Assembly: GCF_000003815.2 (NCBI RefSeq)
Contig: NC_049994.1
Coordinates: 8,678,579-8,742,578 of the forward strand
Reading direction: 5' to 3'
From: Branchiostoma floridae
Taxonomy: Eukaryota > Chordata > Leptocardii > Amphioxiformes > Branchiostomatidae
Length of the DNA stretch: 64,000 nucleotides
The notes under the pieces were generated by a model. The model searched no databases. It was not told where the DNA came from and saw only the letters and a list, made by a program, of their open reading frames with translations. Position numbers and translations under genes: made by a program. Numbering within the stretch: position 1 is the stretch's first letter; each line of letters starts with the position of its first letter. Of this stretch, positions 1 through 11,706 are shown in pieces.

Positions 1-1924
1 ATAGTTGTAAATACCCGTACAATTGCACGTCGTTGTCACGTGCGAGCAAGTTGCAATATCTCTTTTTTCTCTTCTTTATCTCTTTTTTTGTTGTTGTTGT
101 CGACATTCGATGAAATTATATGTTGTCACCCCAAGATGGGTGCACACACGTAAACCGTACGTTGTTCACTTGTGGTGAAATGGACACTTTTCTTCATTCC
201 ATCCAGAATATACGGTAAACCTTGTATATGTATATTTCAAATTGTTTGAGAGAAGCTGTTGAAAAAAAGTTGTCGTTGTGTGAAAAGTGTAAAATAGTTT
301 ATTAAATATTTCCACCGATGTGTAATACTGAAGTTGTGATGTCTGAATATTTTCATAGAAACATTAAGCGCATATTTTTAATGTAGCTTCAGGACACAGG
401 TGTACGTAGTTTTAAAATGCCAATGCAAAAACCAAAAAGCTAGATCAGCAATCTTCTAAATTAATGCACTGATCTTCGTAAACCGTTTCGCAAGGATTTA
501 GTCGCATAAATACACATGCACATGCACATGCACATGGCCGTAGAGCTAGTAGCAAGTAATGTTGTTTCTGGGTTATTTTACGACAAAAAATTGTAGAATA
601 TTCCCTTCGTTTTCCAAACTGATTTCTAATCTATTTCTCTATTTTGAAAGAGTACTGCTACATAATTTCCATGCCGAGGCGAACAACAATTGGCAGCAGA
701 AAGCGACATATTCCATTCCACCGTCTCAAATGGAGAATAAAAGCGCTGAATGCCTATTACTTACCGCGCACCGGGTTTCCATGAATAAACTGTCGGGGGC
801 GCGCCTGAGAAAAGGCCGGGGGACCCGAGCAGACATACCGCACACCCGTGCGCTACAGAGTACGGCAATGATAAATGCGGTGTTAAGAAGTGGTTCCCTT
901 TCCCTGAACACTTAGAATGCGTGTAAGACCGATTACACAGAATTAATGCTCTTCAAATAAACCGACAAATCGCCCAGGAGAGGTGTAGAATATTCAGGGT
1001 TGGTTGTTATAGAACGGGACTCGAACCCATGAGCGCGGGAATCCCCTGTGGTGTTTAGTAGCCGATTATGGAACAATTTTACGTCTCAAAGGAGCTTTTC
1101 AGTCCGTCCACAGGTAAGCACAGCCGGGGAGTTAATTCAATTAAAGCAATAGCCGGGATTATGGCTAAATGAGACAGTAGGGGGAAGCCAAACTATGCCG
1201 TTTTCGTTACATATCGGTCCCGTCCGTTAGACAAATTCGTTATTTCAAAAAATCAAATCTCGTGCTAAATATGCAGGTCATGGCGCTGGTTTTTGTGCTG
1301 CTGATTTGACCCATGCCCAGTCCCCTGACCTGATTTAATAATAAATCTATTCTGTATAAAAAGGGTCATCAATTTCCGACCACAAAGGTACAACTCTACA
1401 AAAGGCCCCAACACAATCTGTTTTAATCAATTATATCCCCTCTTAAAGTATCAATTTAGTAACGAAATTAAGCGAAGAAAGAGAAAGAGATGCTTTAGAT
1501 TTATGAAATCGAATCTTAAGAAGTTACAATGATATTCGGGTCAATTTGGAAAATGAACGATAAGCTAAAAAGATTTGAAGTCATGTTGTTTGCATGTTTC
1601 AACAATGTGTCTAAGTATGTCACTTTTTTCCGTTACTCGTTAACCAATCAGAGAAGCTGTCAGCGACAGTGTAGATTTCATCTTTATTGTACGAGTCCTT
1701 CCCGAAATTACCCTTCTCAACAACACCGCATTCCAGCCCGGTCTTGTTTGTACACTGAGTCGATACTTTTCTTCCTGCGGCCGACGAGGTGTCGACAAGG
1801 TAGTACTTCGGCGGATCCAGCTCGGCAGGCGGCGGCGGCTTTGTACCTTTTCTCCCGGCCCGGTGATGCGTTCCATGCGGTTTCACCCCCTGCGTGAGGC
1901 TCGGCGAGCTCAAGTGTTCTTCCG
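1..1924. other. gene-free stretch
   Basis: I see no exon with convincing splice sites and family similarity here. There is a short hexamer microsatellite (acatgc repeats, about 511-536) and two GC-richer patches (about 740-880 and 1780-1900) whose open frames on both strands look like chance products of base composition. On the minus strand near 1011-1040 there is a tRNA T-arm-like word (GGTTCGAGTCC) without a matching A box. Confidence 0.5.
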
Positions 1925-2410
1925 CACACTATGTTACGGGAATACAAGTACACAGACATAGCTCATGTGTTCTTCTTCACATCAAGTACACAAAAATAGC
2001 TATAGCTTGTGTGTTCTTCTACACACCAAGTACACAAAATAGCTATAGCTTATGTGTCCTTCTACACACCAAGTACACAAAAACAGCTCATGTGTTATTC
2101 TACACATCTATTACGGGAAAAAAGTACACAAAATAGCTCTTGTCTATACATCGTGAATACAAGTACACAGAAATAGCTCGTGTTCTTCTTGACATCTTGT
2201 TCCAGGAATGCAAGTACACAAAAATAGCTCAAGTGTTCCGGGAAAATAAGTACACAAAATAGACGTGTTCTTCTACACGTGCACACCGAGTACACAAAAT
2301 AGCGCATGTGTTCTTCTGCACACCATGTTCCAGGAATACAAGTACAGAAAAATAGCTCGTGAATTCTTCCAGAAAGACAATATTCTAGGAATATCAGTAC
2401 ACACACAACT
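1925..2410. repeat. degenerate minisatellite, unit about 40-60 bp
   Basis: The words 'aagtacacaaaaatagct' and 'tgttcttctacacac' alternate roughly ten times with variable spacing. Units include a facultative 'ccaggaatacaagtaca' segment. Open frames on both strands through this block are repeat translations and not genes. Confidence 0.8.
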
Positions 2411-4714
2411 TGATATGTGTATCCCTTTGAAAATTTACATTTGTATAATGAATACCAACCGAAAATAGAATAAATGCAATTATATATTGCTTTTATGTAA
2501 AATGATAGTAATGTTTCCCGTAAAACAGTGAAGAAATACATGACGAACATAGCATTTGCTCTCACGTTCTATGGAGCATCTTTATAGTAAGCATTATCCG
2601 TATGGGGAAGGACACAGGCCGGAGATCCAACATTATAAGACAATCTATATGAGGTAGGGTACGAATTTCAGATGGAAAAGCATTTGCATGGACGCTCTAC
2701 CGCTATGAAATGAAACCTTTATGTAGCTCAGGAATAAACCATACCGACTTAGCATATAGTCATTGCCCATGGTTAACTTTGCAGCGTTTCAGTCATTAAC
2801 ATTATGCACATCTACACCAACCAAGACTTATACTCAGCAATAACCTGTTTACATTATCTCACGCAGAATGCTGAACTTTAATATTGAAATCGAAAGCCCC
2901 AGGCCAAACTGGAACGGTCAGAAAATGTCGTCAGTAACAAAATATAGGGTTTGACTATGATATCAGAGTGACAGTCATTATGACAAGGCGTTGTAATTGT
3001 ACACATACATAAGTGCATTCGATTCCACATTACCAAGAGGGTGTTTTCTTGCCTTTTGTTCTAACATTTTGGAAATTTTTGTAACAATATAACTATGACA
3101 GGTAACTGTTTAAAACTATTTGTAACATCTGTTTGCCGCTCTAGATACTTTTCTACTGTATTCATACATGTTAGAAACATTTTTAACATCAAATGCATTA
3201 TTTCTGTTAGTTTCTAAACTGTTGGATCCAACATAGATTCACCATTTGTTGTAGCATGTTCGAACAGTGATACAATATTTTTAACTGGGTCAGTTGACTG
3301 GGAAGAGGGAAATTCCCTTATCCCTGTCAAGTACAGGAAATTATGTCTGTCTACATAACTTGTCATAAAGTGATTGACAAATAAGAAAGTGGGGCCGGAA
3401 CCTAGATGGTAGTTGGGAATGATTGATTGTTGAAAGGTATCTACACGGATAATGATATGGCTCTAATGTAGTCTATCATTTCACAAGATCATAAGTCTGA
3501 CAATATTTTGGGTTAATAAAAAAAGTGTGTTTTGGTTGCCAATCAGCTGCATCAGTTTGAGACGATCATCGAGGCAAGAAATATTGAGGTATAGTCTACT
3601 CAACGTTTACACATAGGAGGAAAAGCAAACAAAAAATTAAAGACAAAAAGTTATACTTTCATATATGGTAATCGCGATGCACCCTGACTACGACCTAAAC
3701 TGGATTCGTGTAACCATTGATTCCAATATTGAACTATCATGCAAAATGGAAAAGAATGAAAAGACTGCAATTCAAAAAGAGGTAATAAAAATCGTTTTTA
3801 TCTTTGAAATTCGTTGAGCGATCTGTCAAAGTTTAGGCTACTGCCCCTAGTAGAGTGGGGGTTTATTAAAGTCAGGTCTTCTAACAATTGGCTGGCTGTA
3901 GAAATGTCTTTTCGTCCACCATACCTCAAGCCAGGCGAGCGAGGACGTCGCCATAAGGTTTTAAAGAAAAGAAATATCAAGACATGAAAAGATACATTGT
4001 ACATGTGTTTAAAGTTAGTATTTTAGTTTTCAATTCTGAAGCCGGATGTACAAAGTGAATATGGCGGATCAAACACAACTGCAAAATGACCATACATTTG
4101 ACTAACAATGACAGCTCAGTGTATACATGTAGTCCACGTATTCATTTATCCGTTACACTGTTATGACTACGCAAAACTACTAGTAAATTGAACATTACCA
4201 TAAACATTTGCCTTTAATATATATTCAAACTGTTTCGTGGGTTACTATGTTGTGAATCGTATCAATTTAAAACTGTTTTCCTGAAGTTGACTTTTTTTCC
4301 GTTATTGACTTGTATTCATCTCTTCAATGCCATTTTTCATTCTACCAGAGAGTTGTCTTTGGTAGTAGAACGTTTGTTGTAGTGCAATTTATTGGCTAGT
4401 TATAGTAGTCCATATATAATCTGCCAATTAACTACATCATCGTTTTAGAAATGCAGTCTTACTTATCTATACGTGAATGACGTGAACATTACTTTAATGC
4501 TTGTTAAGGGGTAAAAAAATCCACTATAACTGTCATTTTCTGTCTCCGTACCCATTTATAACTCCCCCCAACCATATGTGTGATATCACGAGGTCCATGT
4601 ACCGTGGCCCCCGGCGCAGGGTCGCGCGACTTCTGTGCTATCGCCGCGACCTGAGGACAATTGTTTGATCCCTGGACCGACTCCGATCCACCGCATGGCT
4701 TTGGCTTCATTACG
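2411..4714. other. gene-free stretch
   Basis: AT-rich sequence with no recognisable exon, RNA gene or clear mobile element on either strand. A word near 3800-3825 (atctttgaaattcgttgagc) resembles the core of the inverted-repeat element at 4715-4946, so part of this stretch may be an old fragment of that family. Confidence 0.4.
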
Positions 4715-4946
4715 GTGGACTCTCACTGCACTCGGGGCACCGATGCGGCACTGCGGGGCGCGGCACTGTTGTGTTAATTTCGCCGATTTTTATAATCTAG
4801 ATATTGCGTAATATGTAAAAGTATGGCTTTGAAGACAACAAAATACACGATACGTAAGAATATTCGTTCTTTATCTCTGAAATTCGTTGAGTCATCTACG
4901 AACCACGCAGTGCCGCACCGGTGCCCCAAGTGCAGTGAGATACCAC
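4715..4946. mobile_element. MITE-like element with long terminal inverted repeats (family 1, copy A)
   Basis: The left end (ctctcactgcactcggggca, then cc, gatgcggcactgcg) is mirrored at the right end (cagtgccgcaccggtgcccc, then aagtgcagtgagatacc), giving terminal inverted repeats of about 40 bp. The AT-rich core contains 'atattgcgtaatatgtaaaa'. The same core lies in the opposite orientation inside the PRMT gene at about 38343-38520. No transposase is encoded, so this is a non-autonomous element. Confidence 0.7.
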
Positions 4947-7540
4947 TTATACCAACCGGCGTATGCACGCATTTCTTAAAGATTTTTCTCATGAAAACAT
5001 ATGTTTTTTTGCCATCCAAACCAAGCAAAGGTACTTCTTCCGTTTTTTCTAAATATCATGATCATTTCAAAAAGGACGAATAATACCATTTTGATGTTTA
5101 TGAGTATCTATTGCTTTATAGGAAACAATTCATTGCAATTCTTGGTTGTTGACTGCATCCTAAAACAATGACTCCACGCGTCTATAATATATTGTAGTTT
5201 TTTTTGTGGCCGTTGCCTAAATTTAAAAAAGAGAGTGTATTCTTGAATTAGAATACAGTTTAAACTATGTATTGCTCATTGCTGATTTTGTGTAAGTCAT
5301 TCTATTTTAGAATGCATGAAAACGACGGGCAAACGGAAAACTAAAGTTAGATAGAGACTAGAATGAACATTTTTTTTTTCAGATTGCTTAGAAAATTGAT
5401 AAGATCTAAACCTCCCATATCCCAACCTATCCCACAGCAGATGTTCGCAGTCGGCCGCCCTTACTTTCCGATCAAACCCTCATTTAAATCACTTTAACCT
5501 TGATTACCAGAGAAGACCTATCGCCCCGGGACAGTTGTGCAGAAAGGTTCTCTTTGTGTTGGTTTCCTCTGAAATTGATTCGCGTGGAAGCCACCCAAAT
5601 CACCCGGGGGGCTCCCAACCCCACATGCAACAAGTTATCACATCACTGACCGGGTTTTCCTCTGTCCATTCCGTGGAAATGGATCGAGAAATTGACTTGG
5701 TTTGAGAGAAAACTATTTGTCAGGGCTTGAAGACAACAGGTGCAGACGACAGCGTTCTCCTAGGAGAATCCCTTCAGCGTAAAAGATAAATGGAGCTACG
5801 CCAGTCCAGGGACTTTATCCAACATATTTCACAGCTTGCTTGCGAAATTAAAAGCTTTGAGATGAACAAGCGAAGCGGAAAAGCAACGGTGGTGAGTTCC
5901 TGCCGCCCACTGCTGACCCCTAATTGCGAAAATATTACCAAAGTTATTAGATTATTGTAGATTAATTACGTTCTGGTAGGAATGATATGTTCTCTCATTA
6001 AGGGTGTATTAAAATGCACGGCAGCCGGGACCCCGTTCCGCGGCCGGGCCTGTCCGCGGGCGATGGTGGGGTTTGCTCCGCCGGTTACACCACTCCTTCT
6101 GGCGGTGGAAGTCGATAAATATATGGGGTACAACTTGGATGGTTGGCTTCTGTTGCGCACTGCAGTATAATGGTTAGGTTTTCTCTCAGGTAATAAAGAC
6201 TTTTACCATGGTTGAAGTCATTTTTGTGTCTAAAAGACTTTCGTGCGTAATATTGCAAACAAAGCAAGCTGTATGGTGACGTCCGACGGTTAACATCATG
6301 CATGGAAACAAGAAAATTCTAAAAGATACATAGACTCCATAGTTTCGAGATAGAATACTTATGTTTGCTTATAAAAAAAGTAATTCCATATCTTTGAAAA
6401 AAGAATAATGTATGTTTTTGTTTCGATTTCAGGACATGTAAAATTTGGAACTGGAAAAAGGCGAGCACTTTTTGGCTGTCACTATTGCACTTGGCTTGGG
6501 TTTTATAAAAAAAACCTTAATATCAACTAAGCTTTTACATGTAACCAGATAATTGTATTGATAATCATAGGTTTACACAGCTCTATATCTTGAATAAGCC
6601 AAGATAAACCTTAGATTAAATACCATAATCAGAGAATAATTGAAAACATTCAATCAAACCTGCCATGCGTACTGTTTAATTTCAACCAAACGTTATGCAT
6701 ATTCTTGAACTTGAGCTAAAACAACGAAGAGCGTTTTCTTCCTCATGTAACGTTCGATCGAAGATTCATATTTGATCGACGTTCTTTCCGGGAATTCAAT
6801 ACATTATTAGTGGAGTCAATTTCCGTGTAAGTTTCATGGGGCGCGCAGGCAGACAACAAAGGATGGGTAATTATGCAGATTAGTTGGCGCGTGTCCTTTT
6901 CATGTCATTACTTGCGATGAAAACGCCTCGTGATCTGTGACTAGGGTGGCGGGAAGTGACATTTATTGCATACAAATTAAGAGAAAGGCCATTAAAACGC
7001 CAACGCTGTAAATAGAATGTATCGAACCAATCAATGCCCTTATTGTCTGTGCCTGGGAGAACGATATGGCTATATAACAGGGGAGGGAGGAAGCCTAGCA
7101 CTGGAATAGTTGTTGTATGAACGTTCAATATGCACATATTACAACGGAAATTTTCAAACGCCACGATCTAGGAACAAATGTCTTATACACTAGAAAAATT
7201 ACTTGTTGTATTTTCCTTTGACATTTCCTTTGACATATTATTCTATTTTATTTCTAATCTTTTTTTCTTCCTTAAATTATACGTCTCTTACAACAACTAT
7301 TGTGAAATTGGACCAACCTGAAACGTATCAAGCAAGATCACAGATAATAATGAAAACTTAACAGTCAACTTGTGGAAGCAAAAAAGGCACCTTTAATATA
7401 AAATAGGTTTTGAATTTAGCAAAAGACGTTGTAAGCCTTACAAGACTGAAAATCATTTTAGGTAACGAATTCAAACTCGTTTACTATACAAACACAGAAA
7501 AATCGCCACTAAGATTACGATTGCGAGATGGTTATTGGTA
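4947..7540. other. gene-free stretch
   Basis: No supported gene. The GC-richer patches at about 5400-5900 and 6010-6110 lack flanking splice sites tied to a family I recognise. They could be non-coding regulatory DNA, but the sequence alone cannot show this. Confidence 0.4.
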
Positions 7541-8620
7541 AGTCATTTCTTTCAGTCAACTCTATTCTATGTTGTTTCCATGGCTTAGATATTGTATATT
7601 TGTAAACATTCTCTTTAATGTGATGAAATTTCCTAGATTTCAGGCAAAGTTTAGATCACTAAAGACTGGAAGTAAAAACGAATGAAATGATGATAGAAGA
7701 ATCAAATACCCATACGCCGTGTAGATTTGTCTCTACAACTTTTGGAATTGATGAAAATTACATATGAAACTTTAATTAAGTTTCTAAGGAGGGACTTCAG
7801 TCAATGCTATTCAATGTTTTTTTCATCTTTAAATATTGTGTATTTGTAAACATTCTCTGCAATGTGTTAGAAATTTCCTGACGAAGTTTAAACCAGTGAA
7901 GACTGAAAAAAAACACGAATGAAATGATGATAGGAGAATCAAATATGCATAAGCTGTGTGAATTTTCAACTTTTGGAATTGATGAAAATTCCATCTGAAA
8001 GTTTAACCACGGGAGAGACTTTATTCGAATCTATTCGATTTTTTTCCATCCCTTAAATATTGTGTATTTGTACACTGTCGGTTATCATGTGAAATGTTGA
8101 AATTTAGACCAGTGAAGACTGAAAATAAATGTAGAATCTATACACGGAAGCCGTGTGGATTTTTCTTTCCAACTTTTGGAATTGATGAAAATTCCATCTG
8201 AAAGTTTAACGAAGTTTCCGGACGAGACTTCAGTCAATTCTATTCTATGTGTTTTTTTCATCCCTTAAATATTGTATATATAAATATTGTAAGTATAAAA
8301 TTTCCAGGCAAAGTTTGAACCAGTGAAGGCTGAATAAAAAACGAATGAAATGTTGATAGGAGACTCGTTCAACATACGCCGTGTGGATTTTTCTGTCCAA
8401 CTTTAGGAATTGATAAAAATTACATCTAAAAGTCTAACTAAGTTTCCGGGAGCGTATTTGTGTAATGTGATGAAATTTCTTTACAAGGTTTAGACCAGTG
8501 AAAACGTATGGAATGATGATAGGAGAATCAAATATGCATACGCCGTGTGGATTTTTCTTTCCAACTTTTGGAATTGATGAAAATTCCATCTGAAAGTTTA
8601 ACGAAGTTTCCGGGAGCGGC
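7541..8620. repeat. long-unit tandem array, about 200-245 bp period
   Basis: The word 'ttcagtcaa(c/t)tctattc' recurs near 7552, 7797, 8027 (diverged) and 8230, each followed by an A/T-rich segment with 'ttaaatattgtgtatttgta', then 'aatgaaatgatgatagga', 'acgccgtgtggatttttc' and 'ttggaattgatgaaaatt'. There are four to five diverged, variably deleted units. The last partial unit runs directly into a GC-rich block at 8621. Confidence 0.8.
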
Positions 8621-8960
8621 TTACCGCGCTCGGCGAGGCGGGACCATGTATGATGGATCCCGCCGCTCAGCCCGGGCCGCGCGCGATGAACTCAATTCAT
8701 TTCATTACATTTACCCGCTGCTCATTGGCGAGGAACCCTACTCCCTATTAACTTCATTAATTGGCTGTTAATTTCCAAAACATGACGCCGTGGCGAGAAT
8801 TACAGTAAATCACCCCAAGGTCAAAATCACAGCAGAAATGGAACGACTGTCATTAGGAGCTGTCAATCAAATCAGTTGAGCGTGGGGGAAGAGCGACGGG
8901 AAACTGACGGCAAAACTTCGGCTGAGTTTGGAAATGATAACGGGAGATTTAGAAGTGCTT
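8621..8960. other. GC-rich block followed by homeobox-site-like AT words; candidate regulatory DNA
   Basis: Immediately after the tandem array the sequence changes abruptly: a GC-rich block (8621-8690) is followed by words such as 'cattaattggctgttaattt' and 'gctgtcaatcaaatcag'. TAAT cores and a TGTCAATCAAATCA word resemble homeodomain/PBX-type sites. This is weak evidence; conservation in another species would decide it. The open frame at 8547-8771 begins inside the repeat and I do not take it as a gene. Confidence 0.25.
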
Positions 8961-11657
8961 ATGGTTAAATAAACTAGGCAGAAACTTCAACTTTGGGGAA
9001 TTAAGGGGGAAATACTGGCAAGAAGCATCATTTGTGCATCATGTAATATTTGAAACTGGATCTTCCTCCAACAGAAGTCTCTACATTTAAGACATTAATA
9101 AGACTGGTCACATGTTATACAGTGTTGTTTTCCATTATTCTCTTCTTTAATTACATGTATTTGCAATTGGCTTTCGTGTAAGGACAGAAAGATAAGAGAT
9201 AGTCTAATAAAGGTATACTAAAACAAACAGTGCCTTGCTATCCGAAAATAATACTCAAATGTTGAACCGTGTGCATTATTTACCATTTGAAGTTCATAAG
9301 TGTTAAAGCTTTGATTTTATGTCATAGTGAAAACAGTTGAGATATTACATCTGATAATAAAACTGTATTTTTTGTCGTTTTGCAGTCGTTCTTCTTTCCA
9401 ACACATGGAAAATGTCATTAACACAGCCATGGTTTTGAAACTTGATACATCTGTTAATTTCATCAGCGGATATGACAATGCTAAACTGTGCGGCTGTATC
9501 ATAGAGAGGTCCTGACCGTATGGCTTGAAAAGGAAACTCAAAACGGTTAGAGAACTCCTACAGGGCTTACTGTTTACGCTCTGAGAATCTAGGGTAGATT
9601 TCCTAGAACCCCACTGACATATATTCAAACGAAATATGAAATCAAAGCGGATATATTTCATCTAAGATAAGGATATTTGCACTTCCGAGAACCGGAGTGA
9701 CACGAAGTTATAACGTACGCCTTGGAGACTGAAATCTCTGCGCTCTTTCTGTGTGAAATTTATGAGTAGGATTTGATGGTGCAAAATAAGGACCACAGCG
9801 GAAATGAAGAATGTAAACCATGCTGTAAAATTTCCTAAGTCAAGACAAAGTTGTTGAGGAAAACATTTTGTAACTGACTGCCTTATCTATTATAGGATAG
9901 AACATAATGTCATGAAAAATTAACAATGGACTGTCATTTAAATTCATGTGAAAAGTTTGCATTTATGTTGACATTTTCTAGAGCAAGTTTCCTCTCTCTC
10001 CCTCTATCTCCCTTTCTCTCCCTCCCTCTCTCTCCCCTTAATTCTCTCTCTCCCTCTCTCTACCCCTAGCTCTCTCTCTAGAATGATCATGAAATCCTCA
10101 CTGATAACCATGAAACTTGACCTGGCGATATTTTCTACGGAAGGGTCGTAAGTAAAAGCCAAGTTCACCATCACGTATGCGCTGTGCCGATCCGGTGCGT
10201 CAGCAGGACACGCCTGCCCGCACAGGGAGCGGCGGGGTCTCCTCACGGGACGGCCGGGCCAACTGAGCGGAACAACCGACATCTGTTCAGGTAGAGCCCG
10301 CCCATGGGAACGGGGAGATGGAAATATGGGACAAGAAGAGAAAATACTGATCTCCAGCTAGCATTTTCTAATAGTTTAATGATTATTTCAGTTGGTTTGA
10401 GTACTGTCAACTGTATCAAAACTATGAGGCTGTTTGACGAAATTTCTACTTTCTTCGTGAATGACTTTGCCCTTGAACATCTTTCACTAGACTCTTTCAT
10501 TTGCAATTTGATCTATCACTAGACGATTTTATTTGAAATTCGAACCGTTTAATATTGTTTCCAGTTCTTTCACAGCACATAGACATGTGCCACTGCTGCT
10601 TTGCGCGTGAAGTTACATAAAAGTGGTCCAAATCTTGATTTATCTTTTTCCAGATTTTGTAAGATACACAATGTCCTTGGTAAGAATGAAATAACAGCGG
10701 CGAAACTATGATGATATATCTTTTGTTGGAGAACCGCACGGTGACGACGTTCACTTTGGGGAGGGGGTGGGGGGCTAAAGTTTACACAAGCTCTAGTAAG
10801 ATGTGGGACTTCTGAAATCACTTTGTCTCCAGCAAATTCTGAAAGGAAAAACAAGGAAAGTATCACTCGGAAGCCTGAGACAATGTAAACGCAAATTAAG
10901 CAGTTTACCCCTGCCAGAAAATATGACATCAATTTACTTATTCGACATTATTAGAGTAACCTCTAAGGTGCTGTAAACGCATTGACCTTGATGGGACATC
11001 TTGATGAAGTTGACTAAAATCGCAAAGTTGAAAAAGTTCCACGCCCGGGCCCTCACGTGGTCTATTGTGTTTACACTCGTTTTGTCCGATGACAATAGTC
11101 ATTCTTCTAATCTTCTTTATCCTCTGGACAGTTTTGATGAACACATATCAGAGCTGCATCCATACGGCTGGGGATCCGATCTATTAAAAGCTCATCATAT
11201 AGACCGAGACAAAAGATATACATCCCTCCGGAAAATTTGTATTAGCAATACAGAGGGTACCCTGCAGGTGTTCCAAAATGGGGGAGGGGGGCATGTCATC
11301 AAAGCGCTGCATATGATGTATGGCTTCTTGCGCGACGAGGAAAACATATGGCAGAGCATTACCATCATACAGGAGAGCCATTAAAGGAAATTAAGTTAAT
11401 TAACACCGCCGCCCCCCTCCCCCGTGGCCACGTATGATTAAGAGGTACGCTTGACATTGTCTTTGCTTGGAGACTTTCCATCCGATTGTCATATAACTGG
11501 TCAGTATCCCGGATGTAAGAGCAATTGGGGGTAGGCTACCTACTTAATCAGATGTACTGTTCATTTTGAAAGCGCTCTATAACTAGTATAAGGACACCGT
11601 GATGAAATACATTGCCAGCTTCTTTCGTTTCTTGTCGCCATTTGTTATAATGGACCA
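8961..11657. other. gene-free stretch
   Basis: No supported gene. Open frames at 10004-10282 (minus) and 11001-11384 (plus) have no family resemblance I can name and no convincing flanking splice sites. A possible minus-strand exon ending at 'gcatac|gtgatg' near 10177 was considered and left out. Confidence 0.4.
9988..10080. repeat. polypyrimidine microsatellite (CTCTCC type)
   Basis: An almost pure C/T run on the plus strand built from ctctct, ccctct and tctccc units. It makes a low-complexity Arg/Glu-rich open frame on the minus strand, which is not a gene. Confidence 0.85.
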
Positions 11658-11706
11658 AGAAAACGAAATAGCATATCATGGGCCATGATATGCTATTTCG
11701 TTTTCT
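11658..11706. repeat. perfect 23-bp inverted repeat with 3-nt loop
   Basis: Arms 11658-11680 and 11684-11706 are exact reverse complements around the loop GGC. The arm starts AGAAAACGAAATAGC and ends at CATG. There is no flanking element-like inverted repeat and no identifiable gene. It could be a young hairpin element, a small-RNA precursor or a cruciform-forming site; nothing else in the sequence favours one of these. Confidence 0.9.

Noticed and set aside
1011-1040. tRNA-like T-arm on the minus strand (GGTTCGAGTCC)
   Set aside because: No A box, no cloverleaf and no SINE-like tail in the expected positions.
7541-8620. CRISPR-like repeat array
   Set aside because: Units are long, diverged and lack regular spacers; the window is eukaryotic.
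10004-10282. Possible minus-strand exon upstream of a polypyrimidine tract
   Set aside because: Acceptor and donor words are present, but no frame joins to any neighbouring exon and no family is recognisable.
11001-11384. 127-aa plus-strand open frame
   Set aside because: No family similarity, no splice context and a low-complexity Gly run from a G tract.
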